Source of the DNA: Owenia fusiformis
Taxonomy: Eukaryota; Annelida; Polychaeta; Sabellida; Oweniidae
DNA: 64,000 nucleotides
NCBI GenBank assembly: GCA_903813345.2
Contig: CAIIXF020000002.1
Location: 536,001 to 600,000 of the forward strand
Reading direction: 5' to 3'
A program made the translations under genes and the position numbers. Below the pieces are notes generated by a model. It was not told where the DNA came from and made no database searches. It saw nothing but the letters and a program-made list of their open reading frames with translations. The first letter of the stretch is position 1; every line of letters begins with the position of its first letter. This document shows positions 36,601-46,395 of the stretch, in pieces.

Positions 36601-38905
36601 AGTCACAGTCAAAAATGGCTGCGTTTGGTGGCCTAATTTCATATTTCACAGCCACACAAACTTATGCTACCACCAAAAAAGTATAAAATGTGTACTTCTG
36701 AATCGGCCTTTGTCTATGTTAATATAGAAACGTGGGCCTTTCGTTCGTTCGTTTTTCGTTCGAGGGAGGTTGGTAGCGTTCCAAGCCTCAATAAGACTTG
36801 CTTGTAATAGACCCTCGCTTGTTTAACCTTTGCTATAAATTCCAAACACCTCAATGTAAATATCCTTTATCCTGTATAAAATAAGTAAATGTGTATAACA
36901 GTACAGTACAAATGTATATCTAATAAAAACAGGCATTGACACCTTAAAATCAAGAGTGCAACTGACTACAGACACTGGTCCTGCTCCTTGCTTGAGACCC
37001 TGGTCATATGACCCATTGGTCACTCTGATTGGTGAAAACCTAATGACACTATCACCCAAACAAGAATAAGGAGCACACACAAGCTGTCTGTAGTATTGAA
37101 TGTTAAATATTATGAGAGATTTAAAGTTACTTATATTGAAAAGATCAAAATACAGGGTGATCACTAAGTTCTGGGGATTCACTTTACTTGAACTTTTCAA
37201 GGTAAATAGGGAATGTAATTTTGGGTTGGATCAAACAGTCTCATTGTCATCTGATGTCACAATGGATAATTATTGTTACTATAGCAACATGACAAATGGC
37301 GTAGTGGGTCAAGTAAAATAAAAATGAATTAAAATTTTGCTTGATCCAAAAGTATGGTTAATAAATACTTATTTGGTGGACATATTTCTGTGATTTTTCA
37401 TATTTTCAAATATTTTCTAACTTCAGTTTCTAAAGTAACATCTGTATTGTTATATAAGAGTGTACTTTGCTCTATTTTCGTATCATTCATCAGCATCTCA
37501 AACTCACGATTACGACTTAAAATAGCGGGGAGTTTTCCATTATGCTCCTTCCCATTACTCAAGCTGCCCATACTACTCTTGAAGAATTAGGGTTCACACA
37601 AGTTGTTAGTGCCCCATATTCCCTAGACATTATTCACCAGATGAAGCATCATTGGGCTTCACTACATTTGGGTGCTAGAACATTATATGAGAGGTCATAA
37701 GTTTGATTCTGATAAGGGACTGATCTCAACGGCTTGGGCAAATCTTCAAGGGATATCAAAGGGAGGACTGGAACACATCTTTATGGACTAGGTTTGTCAA
37801 CAACGCATGTGCGTTTAGACTAATGGAAACAATTATAAATGAAATGATCCTCTCAGCAATGAAGAATACTTCTGAATAAATGACTTCACCAGTACTGTTC
37901 TGCCTCTAGTACAAGTAGTTTGAAGCAACCATCTAGGCAAGATGAATATGTTTAAGCAGGAAATTTTCAAATTAACATCAGTCAAAATTTGCTGACCTGC
38001 AGACCACTTTTACTTTTTTTGTAATTACAATAAAATAAATTGTAGATGTGATATGTATATGGAACATTGCTTGTCAATTCAGAATTATACATTGTACACC
38101 TGCTGAAAATTTCAACTCAAATGGTTGAGAGATCTTGAAATGGCAGACCAATTCCCAGAACTTAATGATCACCCTGTATGTCCCTGTCTAAAATAAAAGT
38201 GAAAGAAAATTATATATTTTCTTCTTTAGTTGAGTCCAAGGATAAACGATTGGGGTGTACGTTTTAATTGTGTTTGTCCAACCGCGGTAGATACACCAAT
38301 GTTGAGGACAGATTACTTACGAAGAGGGTTGCATCCTGATGATGTTGATTCAATAATGCAAATTATAGATCAGAACAGGAAAGCAAACACGATGCTACAG
38401 TAAGGCGTTACACTGCATACTCAAACTTTATTAAATGTAAAAATGATTTTTTTATACAAATTTAACAGACGTTGAGACTCTGAATATTAACCTCTACTCC
38501 ATTTTACCTGAATTCTTTTGGTTTTAGTTGAGCTTGTATCAGCATTTTATTTTCCTCAGTCATTTCGCATGTATAGGGGTAGCCGATGTTCACTTGGTGT
38601 AATATAATATTTGGTTAGGATTATCAATGATCAGAAGGTTGGTTAGTGATATGTAATGTTACGTCGATTGTTTCACGTGTAGTTTAGAGTCACATTTGAT
38701 TTGATTGCTTTATTGTTGCTATTGAAGAAATATATTGAATGTTATACGAACTTGATAATGACTTAGCCATACATGTTTTTGCAGGCCATCTGAAGTAGCT
38801 GATGCGATGATTAAGCTGATAGAAGATGACACATTGAATGGAGCGTCATTATTAGTTACGAAGGGCAAAACAATCTTAGTCGATCCACCAGCCTTGGACT
38901 TATAA
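24657..38905 (+). CDS. short-chain dehydrogenase, 15-hydroxyprostaglandin dehydrogenase (NAD+)-like, seven exons
   Basis: Exons: 24657-24749, 27050-27170, 29754-29860, 30135-30231, 33249-33325, 38230-38399 and 38785-38905. All introns are GT-AG and all phases join, giving 261 aa, near the usual HPGD length of about 266. A Rossmann fold is marked by T-G-G-A-H-G-I-G (residues 11-18). Asp36 at the end of strand 2 fits NAD+ preference. N-N-A-G is at 89-92, the catalytic Ser is at 136/137, and Tyr150-x3-Lys154 is the catalytic pair. The C-terminal L-I-E-D-D-x-L-N-G-A region is typical of the HPGD group. Soluble oxidoreductase of a secondary alcohol; the substrate cannot be read from sequence. A second copy starts at 41554. 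Introns hold mariner, foldback, LTR and exon relics. Confidence 0.88.
25178..26133 (-). mobile_element. mariner derivative keeping only the helix-turn-helix part of the transposase (copy 1)
   Basis: TA-flanked ends CGAGGGTTGTCCCATAAGT are exact inverted repeats. On - there are remnants of a mariner N-terminal DNA-binding domain (about 25285-25816 in broken frames), with an R-F-V-L-H-x-L-x-E-E-Q-K stretch; the DDE/D catalytic domain is absent. It lies in dehydrogenase intron 1, at the same site as the element at 42192 in copy 2, so it was there before the tandem duplication. Confidence 0.8.
26302..26977. mobile_element. foldback element in intron 1, absent from copy 2
   Basis: The arms are reverse complements with moderate divergence; the ends carry GGTATCGATATGGAGAA and its complement, and the block with GGTTCGGAAAGA pairs across the centre near 26640. 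The paralogous site at about 43321 is empty ('cacatttaaatttcatc'), which defines the insertion boundaries. The 116-codon minus frame in the left arm has no recognised domain. Confidence 0.75.
27188..28498. mobile_element. 1.3-kb near-perfect palindrome in intron 2, absent from copy 2
   Basis: Two arms of about 640 bp pair around a loop near 27838. Matching blocks include the ends (GCACTATGTTTAATAGGGTG and its complement) and ATCCAGAGATATCAAAC near the centre. It starts only 18 bp after the exon 2 donor. At the same place, copy 2 has only a short AT-rich joint (43525-43555). No coding capacity is seen. Confidence 0.85.
28499..29753. other. rest of dehydrogenase intron 2
   Basis: 28500-28725 is collinear with 43737-43932 of copy 2. 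At about 43932 copy 2 is interrupted by the LINE that starts the nest. A GGGCCC-rich patch at 29390-29525 resembles the repeats at 23600 and 43570. No gene is seen besides exon 3 at 29754. Confidence 0.5.
31171..31789 (-). mobile_element. LTR (31171-31459) with adjoining retroelement interior
   Basis: The 289-bp unit begins TGTTGTAGAG and ends CATCATCACA. It is followed by a pyrimidine-rich stretch that on - is a polypurine tract next to the LTR's TG. This is the unbroken counterpart of the LTR split by the 7.8-kb insertion at 3721. The interior stops at a TTAA at 31790, at the same point as the other copy. No intact coding sequence remains. Confidence 0.7.
32165..32585. repeat. dispersed repeat, inverted relative to 5565-5950
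   Basis: Shares stretches such as AGGGAGATATGCATATCTAC, GGATGAACCCAATAT and GCGGGAAGATATGCACCGAAG with the block at 5565-5950, in the opposite orientation. It contains a short array of GAAGCGGGAAGATATG units. Frames here are repeat translations. Confidence 0.65.
33389..33660 (+). pseudogene. three tandem ghosts of dehydrogenase exon 5
   Basis: Copies begin near 33389, 33508 and 33619, at about 118, 119 and 111 bp spacing from exon 5 and from each other. Each aligns with the exon-5 segment that encodes the Tyr-x3-Lys catalytic pair, plus some following intron. The first reads Y-I-A-V-K and the second Y-A-T-A-K-H-G. The second even has a GTGAGA donor-like end, but the acceptor AG of exon 5 is not kept. 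The third is frameshifted. They could be relics of alternative exons or simple slippage products. Confidence 0.75.
33711..35190. mobile_element. non-autonomous element with six 162-bp direct repeats and a GACA microsatellite
   Basis: The ends TGTCCCCACCA and TGGTGGGGACA are inverted repeats. Inside, about six diverged units with AGACAAGACTTTACAGACAAG recur every 160-164 bp from about 33755 to 34620. A (GGACAGAC)n tract lies at 35097-35147 next to the right end. No coding sequence is seen. Confidence 0.65.
35368..36361 (+). mobile_element. mariner-family element with transposase C-terminal remnant
   Basis: TA-flanked inverted ends begin CGAGGGGTGATCAATAAGT and match over about 40 bp, with a second inverted block (GGTACCCCGGGACC and complement) inside. 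The frame 35738-36031 shows the mariner catalytic signature: an H-x-E/D-N-A-P-A-H segment, then P-Y-x-P-D-L-x-x-C-D. The N-terminal half is missing, so this is a deleted copy in dehydrogenase intron 5. Confidence 0.8.
36380..37152. other. intron 5 sequence, no gene recognised
   Basis: Contains a G-rich patch near 36420-36450 and a CGTTCGTTCGTTTTTCGTTCG microsatellite-like tract near 36740. The 97- and 125-codon frames here lack recognisable motifs. Confidence 0.4.
37153..38176 (+). mobile_element. Tc1/mariner-like element, degenerate
   Basis: TA-flanked inverted ends: CAGGGTGATCACTAAGTTCT on the left, and AGAACTTAATGATCACCCTG on the right. A weak P-Y-S-L-D region followed by H-H-W-A is readable near 37605-37680, as expected near the third catalytic position of a Tc1-type transposase, with frame breaks. 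It ends about 50 bp before dehydrogenase exon 6. Confidence 0.65.
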
Positions 38906-38926
38906 AGTCTTGGTTATATAATGTAT

Positions 38927-38932
38927 AATAAA
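38927..38932 (+). promoter_or_regulatory. poly(A) signal AATAAA of the dehydrogenase
   Basis: First AATAAA after the stop codon (22 bp downstream). A second candidate lies near 39032. The convergent zinc-finger gene ends about 540 bp further on. Confidence 0.55.
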
Positions 38933-39468
38933 CTTAGTTTTGTCACAATATAATAGTATACATTGACAGTATATATGACAGTTACAGTGATTTTGTGAAA
39001 CAACGTTTAGATAGGACCACGAACAGAAAATTGAATAAAGTTGCTTGTTACTTCACTATTTACATTGGTGTTTACAATCGAGTTGTGTGAGGCAGATCTG
39101 TGTATTGCAAGTCAAAAATTGGTTAAATAAAATTGTATTTAGAATCGGAATTAAAGTGTTCCGTCCATATAATATCAAATTGAAAATATTTACTGCCTTG
39201 TTCAAATAAAGTCTATTTCATTGCAATTAAAAATGAACTTAAGGTGAAGAAAAAAGTATTAAAGTGAAGAGCTCTGCTCTCTATCGTAATATAGATCGAC
39301 ATTCCTTTGTTTAGTATTTGAGAAAACAGAGAACAAATATTGTATGCGAACTTATGAATATTCTTATAAGCTCATTGTCTTCATAAAGTTCGGACTATAT
39401 TTATTTAATATTATCAATATTTAATGCAAAATGATTAATAAAGATTGGACTATGCAATTGACCAATGT

Positions 39469-39742
39469 CTAATTTTTCAGTTTATGGTACTGCCTGATGT
39501 GTCTTCTCTTTGTTGACAATTGTGTAAAGCCTTTCCTACAGATCTCACAAGTATATGGCTTTTCTCCAGTGTGAGAATTAAGGTGATCTTTTAGGTGCAG
39601 GCCCGCTTTAAAAGATCTATCGCAATATGGACATTTGAATTTCCTCTGAGTTTCTTGATGGAGGTGTGGGCCTTGGAAGGTGATATCTCCATAACTGTTT
39701 GGCTGATCATGTAGATGTTTAAACAGCTGTGATTGACTCATC
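39469..39742 (-). CDS. terminal exon of a C2H2 zinc-finger gene (two fingers)
   Basis: The exon begins after a good acceptor (TTTTGTTTCAG on -, AG at 39743-39744) and ends at TAG 39469-39471. A poly(A) signal (AATAAA on -) lies at 39400-39405. It encodes about 90 residues: a linker, then finger 1 (C-x2-C-x12-H-x3-H), the canonical T-G-E-K-P-Y linker, and finger 2 (C-x2-C-x12-H-x4-H). Tandem canonical fingers imply sequence-specific DNA binding in the nucleus. Upstream exons are not identified; an N-terminal BTB domain as in lola-type genes is possible but unseen. A dead paralogue lies at 21361-21645, and the second finger is the source of the 14.3-21.4 kb satellite. Confidence 0.8.
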
Positions 39743-41553
39743 CCTGAAACAAAATAAAAAATATATTTTAAATTCTTATATGTATGTGATACATTCATAT
39801 AACAAAATAAAATTAATATAAATGGGCATCAACATTTTCACTGGATTACATAATGGCACATCATATTTACTACTCGTATGAAACTTTTTTAGTTCGGGCA
39901 AAATTTAAAAATCTCATATTTCAGAAAAATGCAAATTTCAGGATTATATTACGACCTACATGTATGTCGAAATTTGTCATGGTGTTTCTTTTCAGTAATT
40001 TTATGATTTCCCAATATGAGTTTTTAATACCACTTCATACATGTCATATATACTCTTGTAGCAGGTTTTTTCCTCCGCTTGAATGCTCATAATATACCGT
40101 ATGCAAGGTTAAGAAAATGTAAATAAGAACTCAGGGGCAAAGTGAAGTGATGACAAAGAAACCTACACAGAAAGTTGCACATTTTCTGGAAATTATGCAG
40201 CGGGCTTCAGGAATTTACTTCACTTTGAAGCGATACATAAAGTGCATACTATGATGACAAAGACTGCGTTGAGATGTAGACACACCCCTTAGATATATTC
40301 TCGGTGAACACCTGTGATGTTACTATTTATGTATATATTTTTTTCTTTTTCTGTGTTTTTTCTGTTTAAAACAAAGTACCAAATTTACATATCATAAAAA
40401 TAGCAATCACAAAAATAAAGTACAGTTTAACAGTATCCGTTGAAAATCTTTGACTCGTGAGCTGTTCCTCTTACAATTCAAGGATTACTTTTACATTAAG
40501 TTAATCGGGAGAGGTAGATCTAAAAGTGGTCCACTTTGGAGGTATGTGTCCTGCTTTCAGAGGCATATCACTCAACAGGTTTTGCTGTAAGTATATTCAA
40601 AATATGAATTATCAAATTCCAGGTATATTAGTCTCAGGTTACAAAAATATAACAAAATTCCAACTAAAATACGTTTTTGTTTATTTATTATTGAATGCAG
40701 AATTAAGAACACAAATATGCGTGTACAACGATGATGCATTTTAATTACTCTAACTACAAGTTAATTTTACAAAAGTATAATAAGAAAAACAATTATTTAC
40801 ATTACTAATATCACATTAGATGGTGCTACTTCCTTGAGGATAGTAGCAAAATGACCTAAACTATAAACTTAAATCAATATTTCTGCCATTATATTATTAA
40901 ATTAAATTTGACATAAATTATAAAATCGAGGTCTTTGATCCGATTCTAATATGATAAACATACAAGAAACACAACTATTTGCATATATGAATTTAAGCGG
41001 TCATACATACTCCAATATACAAGTAGAACAGAAAATAAATTGTTCTAGCTATTGTGACATCACGTATCATATTAAAATATAAATTATATCAGTTGTCTCT
41101 AGAAACGGGGACACTAGTCTATGGTAAAAATCACAAGTCTAGACTTACTCAAAAACAAACCATTTATTTTTCTATTGATTTCCATGTTAATTGACCCTTT
41201 ATTTAAGGAGCACCTGCCAACTGGGAACAAGGAAGACGGGTTTGTGGTGAACTTTGAAAATTCATTTATTCACAAAGAGCATTGATAATTGTATCCTCTC
41301 CTACACTCTTTTGGTTATGCATTCTTTTCATAACAGATTTATGGGTCACTGGATGTTATTTAAATATGTAGTGTTAAGTAAAACGTTTAGAAGTAAACCA
41401 TTTAATGAATACAATAACTACCTTGATAAATTATCGCTTTACTTCAAAAGTTAAGTTTATCAGTAATGTAAGGTTTATGAAAATTGCAAGTGTTTGAAAA
41501 TTAAACATTTTTTTGAAATCATCTTTGTATTTAATAGTCAGTGCATACCGACA
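39743..41553. other. spacer between the zinc-finger exon and dehydrogenase copy 2
   Basis: 39743-40095 is collinear with 21640-21915. 41341-41553 is collinear with the 5' flank of dehydrogenase copy 1 and probably holds the promoter and 5' UTR of copy 2. In between I see AT-rich DNA with no gene; the short frames have no recognised domains. Confidence 0.5.
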
Positions 41554-43510
41554 ATGAAAATAGAGGGAAGCGTTGCCGTGGTAACCGGAGGAGCTCGTGG
41601 AATAGGGAAATCGATAGTGGCATCTCTACTCAAACTTGGAGCAAAAGTGAGTTCACGGTACTCTTGATGTTAGTTTGATATGTACTCTAATAATTTCGAA
41701 CCAGTATTAATTAAGGTTTCTAATAGTTTTTCTCTACTTACTGCTTCCAGTAGAATTTCTTCAAAATAAACAGAAATCCCACATTTATTTTAACCTAGAT
41801 CCTTTGTCATCATTACCATCTATGTAATATAATGTAAAGAAAGAGCTTGGTAGATGGACTAGTAGGTCTAGTAATCCTGAAAGAAAATTCACGTCTTCTG
41901 GAAGGATTTTCTATGGTTTTTGTACTTTTAACCCATGTATCAGATGTAACTAAGGAAATTTTAGTTTCAGAGGCAATCTGCCACCTAGCTGATGTTACAT
42001 AGATGCAAATATATAATGTTAACATGGCTAGCAATGTCACAGAGGTTATGTTAACACGGATAACAATCTCACATAAATAAGTCATATAAACATGAATGTG
42101 ACATATATAAATATAGTATGGGGACCAAAGTCTAACGTCTGTTCTTTTAAATAGAATATATGTGAGTGTCCCATTTTCTGCCAACCCTATACGAGGGTTG
42201 TCCCATAAGTCTTGAGAGTTTTATTCTAATTCATAGAATAGTTAATATACAATGATGAAAATTTCACATCTTGTAACTTGGATATATATCTCAGTAAGTT
42301 TCAAAGCATAATAAGATCTTTTGGTATATAACAGATGATTTAAAATGGAATGTCTGGGGTACCCAGGGCAGAAAACAGTGTAAAATTTGTACTTTTTCTG
42401 CTCCTCTGTCAGAACATGTAGGACGAATCTAGATGCTACCATTGACATCCCAAGGTCTTTCTTCATCGCCCTGTTAGCAGTACTCTTACAAATGTCAAAA
42501 TCTAGGGCGATCTTCCAACAAGTAGTTCTCCTTTCAGCCCTTATACTCTCTGCAATATGTGTTATGAGATCTTCACTGGATTTTGGCCTCACACTTCTAG
42601 GAGCATCCTCCAGGCTGGTATAGTTTTTAACGTCTTCTACCACCTCCATATTGTAGGTGCATTCGGAGTATACTGTCTATATACTTTTGCCATGGCTGTC
42701 CTTGTTTGTGTAGGTCTATGCCCTAAGGAGGCATCTTATTGCACGGCTGCACACAAAGATTTAACACCTGGTGACAAAATCCCTGCCATTTTGATTTTCA
42801 ATATGCTGTGTCTCTGTACCAAACTTGACCAATTGTGCTAGTTTATATAACATCTCAGAGGTATTTCACAAGATTTTACTAAGAAAAGAGCGTTTTTGTC
42901 AATCTTGACAGGTGCTTCACAATTTAAGATGCATACCATCCTTTAAAATCCTTAATACTCTCATGGTTCCATTTCACAATTTCACTATATTTCATTACTG
43001 CCCCCCCCCCCCCCTCCACTCCCCCGGTTATGATAGCAACCATAATATGTCAAGTTCTTAATTTTGTTATGAAACATACCAATTTTCAGCCAAATTCATT
43101 AAAATCTTTTTGATTAGAATAAAAATTCAAGACTTATGGGACAACCCTCGTATATGCTAGAAATATCTAGCAAAACACAGGAAACTGTTTTGATATGGTC
43201 AATATTAAGGAACAATATAAAATAACACGCATAGAATGCCTGTCATTTTTCAAAATGGGCACTCACAAGCTAGCCAATTTAAAAGAAAGTGTAAAATGCT
43301 TCTAATAATTCACATTTAAATTTCATCAAAATTTCATGTTAATACATTTTCTCAAGAATACAAACATTTAAATTATTTTTGAAAAAAAGGTATGCAGTGT
43401 TGATGTAAACAGTGCGGATGGTGAAGAAACAGTTGAAGATTTGAAGCAAATTTACGGAGACAGTGTGATATTTCAAAAATGTGACATCACAAAGGAAAAT
43501 GAAGTCAGAA
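41554..43510 (+). CDS. second dehydrogenase copy, exons 1-2 only (partial)
   Basis: Exon 1 is 41554-41646 (donor GTGAGT) and exon 2 is 43390-43510, with the same lengths and phases as copy 1. The 71 residues differ from copy 1 at only a handful of positions. T-G-G-A-R-G-I-G and Asp36 are retained, so the NAD-binding half is intact. The exon 2 acceptor has a weak pyrimidine tract. Exon 3 is not in the window: intron 2 is filled from about 43932 by the nested elements to at least 62.9 kb. Whether the gene still works with an intron longer than 20 kb, or is dead, cannot be judged here. Confidence 0.82.
42192..43150 (-). mobile_element. mariner derivative keeping only the helix-turn-helix part (copy 2)
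   Basis: Same TA-flanked ends and intron position as the element at 25178. The minus frame 42242-42649 gives the DNA-binding half better than copy 1 does: an I-A-E-S-I-R-A-E-R-R region, then a second helix-turn-helix. The catalytic half is absent. It could only be moved by a transposase supplied elsewhere. Confidence 0.82.
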
Positions 43511-43569
43511 GTAAGATAAATGTTTCACTTTTTTGCACTGTGATTTAAAAACATCCATTACATATATTA

Positions 43570-43735
43570 CAGTGGCGGATCCAGGAATCAACGGGGGGGG
43601 GGGGGGGGGTAAAAATAAAAAGTTCCGCCCAAAAATTGTTTGTGTCCTTTATTTAAGAATTTGGGCCCAAATTTTCAAAATATTATGGACCGACCAAGCA
43701 TTTTTGGGCCCTAATTTTCTTAAAAGGCCAACATT
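43570..43735. repeat. G-tract repeat (GGCGGATCCAGG type)
   Basis: Begins GTGGCGGATCCAGGAATCAA and a run of 19 G, then GGGCCC/TTGGGCC words. Related to 23600-23830. It is absent from copy 1 at the paralogous site, so it arrived after the duplication. Confidence 0.55.
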
Positions 43736-43931
43736 ACATGTTGCATCGTCCTCTAGAACGTCGGGGACCAACAAAATCTAAATATGAATCGACGTATATC
43801 TGCAAATATCTACACAAAATAACCAAAACAAATGGATGACAACATCGTCTAGAATGTTCCCCTGCACTATAGCCTAATTAATAGAAGCTTACCAGTTTAT
43901 TTTGATATATAATACGATTTGCATAGCAAAT

Positions 43932-44073
43932 AATAACTTGAACTTGTTCAGATCCTGGCTTGTGGGAAATCACAACAGTTAGTGCTCGATGGTGAATCAA
44001 GTTCAAAAACTCCAGTAAAATCAGGAGTTCCTCAAGGAACAGTTCTTGGACCACTCTGTTTCCTTGTTTATAT
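43932..44073 (+). pseudogene. LINE reverse transcriptase fragment, left part
   Basis: Reads [12 protein letters not shown], then [18 protein letters not shown], the RT palm motif of a non-LTR element. It is cut at ATAT (44070-44073). It resumes at 62685 after the same ATAT with N-D-M-G, so one LINE fragment was split by the solo LTR. Confidence 0.8.
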
Positions 44074-44149
44074 TGCAACGACCCACCGTAGGCAGGCGTA
44101 AGGGGTTGGATAATTAAAGTGTGTTGGAGAAAGTTAATTGTCGGGAAAT
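44074..44149 (-). mobile_element. solo LTR, left part
   Basis: Begins TGCAACGACCC after the ATAT duplicate and is interrupted at about 44150 by the DIRS element. Together with 61932-62684 it makes an LTR of about 830 bp with TG...CA ends. No internal retroelement sequence is present. Confidence 0.7.
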
Positions 44150-44187
44150 GATTTTATTACGCAAACCCTTACTTCTTACCTAATATT

Positions 44188-44312
44188 GCCACTTAGTGCT
44201 AACATTCACCATCTAATCTATCTATGGCCAAATTCCCGGGAATTTCGAGCGCATTTCGTTCAGTGTTACCCCCAACACTTGTAATACCCCAGAATGCTCC
44301 TTGTCAATTATT
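44188..44312. repeat. DIRS left inverted terminal repeat core
   Basis: About 125 bp nearly identical in inverse orientation to 61752-61876, including CCATAGATAGATTAGATGG-type and CCCGGGAATTTCGAGCGC sequence. The outer 44151-44199 segment is copied in the internal complementary region at 61585-61632. Confidence 0.85.
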
Positions 44313-44380
44313 TCGCCATCTTGTTTTCACGAAAGACGTAGTTTTTTTGTTGAGAATAAATTGCAAAATTAGAGTTCATC

Positions 44381-46395
44381 ATGGACTCAGATCTGAATAA
44401 AGATCATCAGAAAGGTTCATCAGCGATCGATGAATCTAAAGAATCTACAAAACAAGATGAATCAGGGAGAGATGAGAGCTCAACAGGCAACGTTTCAAGG
44501 GGTTATAGTCAGTCCCCAAAGAAACGTAAACAAGAAAAAAGAAGACAGAGTTCTTCACGTAGCTTATCTCCAAGCGCTTCAAAGGGTCGTCAGTCCCGTA
44601 AGAAGCATAAGGTAGCCCTTCATTCTTCTGAAAGGAGTGTTAAGTCTCCTATCAAAAAGAAATCTAAAAAATCTAGATCTAAAAAGAAAAAACAAAAAGT
44701 TCGTCATCATAGATCTAGATCTTCCAGTTCTTCTTCTGTGACGTCGTCATCTTTGTCACAGACTAGAAGACATGAACATAAACGTCGTAGACGTAGCCCT
44801 AGTCCCAATGGGTCCAGTTCTTCCTCTGTGTCTTCGTCTTCTTTGTCACCTAAGAGAAAGAATAAAAGAAAACGCCATAGACCTAGTCGTAGTTCTCATC
44901 GTCGTCGTCGAGATTACAGGCGTTATTCTTCTTCCTCATCTAGTTCATCAGACTCTTCAAGGTCAGATGATAGAAGAAGGTATTACAGACATCGTCGTAG
45001 ACCCTCGGTTGATTCATTTAGTCCATCAGAGAGAGGTAGAAGGAGACATCGTTTGTCTAAGTCTCCTTCACGACATAGTCATAGGCGCCGTAACAGGTCT
45101 TTTTCAAGACCACGTCAGTTGGTTCGTAGGTCCATTTCTACTCAACGGCAACCTGGTATGTCACATAACATTAGTCATTTTCCTCGGCAATTGTCACCCA
45201 CACAATCTCCTGTTAGATTTGACAGAAATGTTATGGAACGAACTAATTCTATAGTAAGTTCAGAGATGAGCAAATTCTGCTCACCTCCTCATGTCAACAG
45301 AACTTCTAGATTAGACAACGACTTTGACGAGGAAGATGATGATGTCATTGTGGATATGCCTTTAAGGGAAGAGTTTTCAAAGGCTATAAAGCAGGTACAT
45401 GAAACTTTCCAAGACCTGATTGGAGACTTAACTCCATCAAGAGATAAGTCTCAATCAAAGTCTCTCGTTAGAGACAAAACTCCAATTTCCTCGTCTTCGT
45501 TGGAATTACCTTTTTGTCCAGGGGTGAAACACAACTTAGAAGTTAATGCAAAGTTGTTCACAGAATTACCTCAAAATGCCTTCAAAAAGGATTTTCACAA
45601 TTTTGGTAATAAGCGTTTCAAGATCTCCAAAAAGCTTTATAAGGTAGTCCCTGAGACCAAGGCACAGGTCAAACCATGTGAGGTTGATGAGGATTTTTCA
45701 ACCATTTTAGGTCCAAAGTTTCAATCAACAATCTTGTTGATAAAGATACAAAGTTACCAAATTCTGATACCAAGTTAGAACCACGTCCATTTATAAACTT
45801 GAAAAACGTATCAGAATGGGAACGTGTATCTAGAGAACAACTGTGTACAGCTTCTCACACAGAGTGGTTTGTTGGTTCTGTTCGACCTATTTTGGAAGAA
45901 ATGTTGCAAGATGAATCTCTTGATAGTGCCAACAATGATAAAATTGATAAATGTCTAGCTTTAGTAAAAGCAACAGGGCATTGTATCGAAGATGGGTATA
46001 GACTAGGTTCCCACCTTCTTTCTCAGTTCGTTGGAGTACGTAGGCATTCTTTACTCAGTCTGAGAGCTGACAAAGAGACTCCTTTTTCGGAGATGAAGAC
46101 AATGATGTGTCTTGAACCACATGCTGGTAAGCTTTTTCAGGGCAAAATTTCTGTTGTGAAAGATGCCCTGAGGGAAGCTAAGCAAGATAAAGCACAGAAC
46201 CAGGTTCTAACCTTTACTGCCACAAATCAAGCCTCCGAGTCTTCTAATCCCAATCAGAAGAATACTAATTCTGGTAACCAGCCGTTTCGTGGTAAGGGAA
46301 GAGGCAGTAATAGAGGCAGGGGTAGAGGTTTCAAATCACAGTCCAACGATTTCCAAAAAGGAAATCGTGGGAAAGGACGTGGTAAACAACAGTGA
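44381..46395 (+). pseudogene. DIRS ORF1 (gag-like) with a long RS domain, one frameshift
   Basis: Residues about 40-240 are almost entirely Arg/Ser/Lys with many S-R and R-S dipeptides. An acidic patch (about 320) and a DIRS-gag-like C-terminal part follow. The frame shifts by one base near 45715 (A-run in GGTCCAAAGTTTC) and continues to 46395, with an R-G-x-G-R-G tail that suggests nucleic-acid binding. Its putative role is to package the element's RNA. The RS region resembles those of SR splicing factors, but the neighbouring ORFs show it belongs to the retrotransposon. Confidence 0.8.

Noticed and set aside
37100-37590. Small frames in dehydrogenase intron 5
   Set aside because: Lie across the degenerate Tc1/mariner element and its border, with no domain or splice support.
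44381-45120. Host SR splicing factor gene
   Set aside because: The RS-rich frame is followed by and overlaps DIRS RT, and lies between DIRS inverted repeats; it is the element's ORF1.
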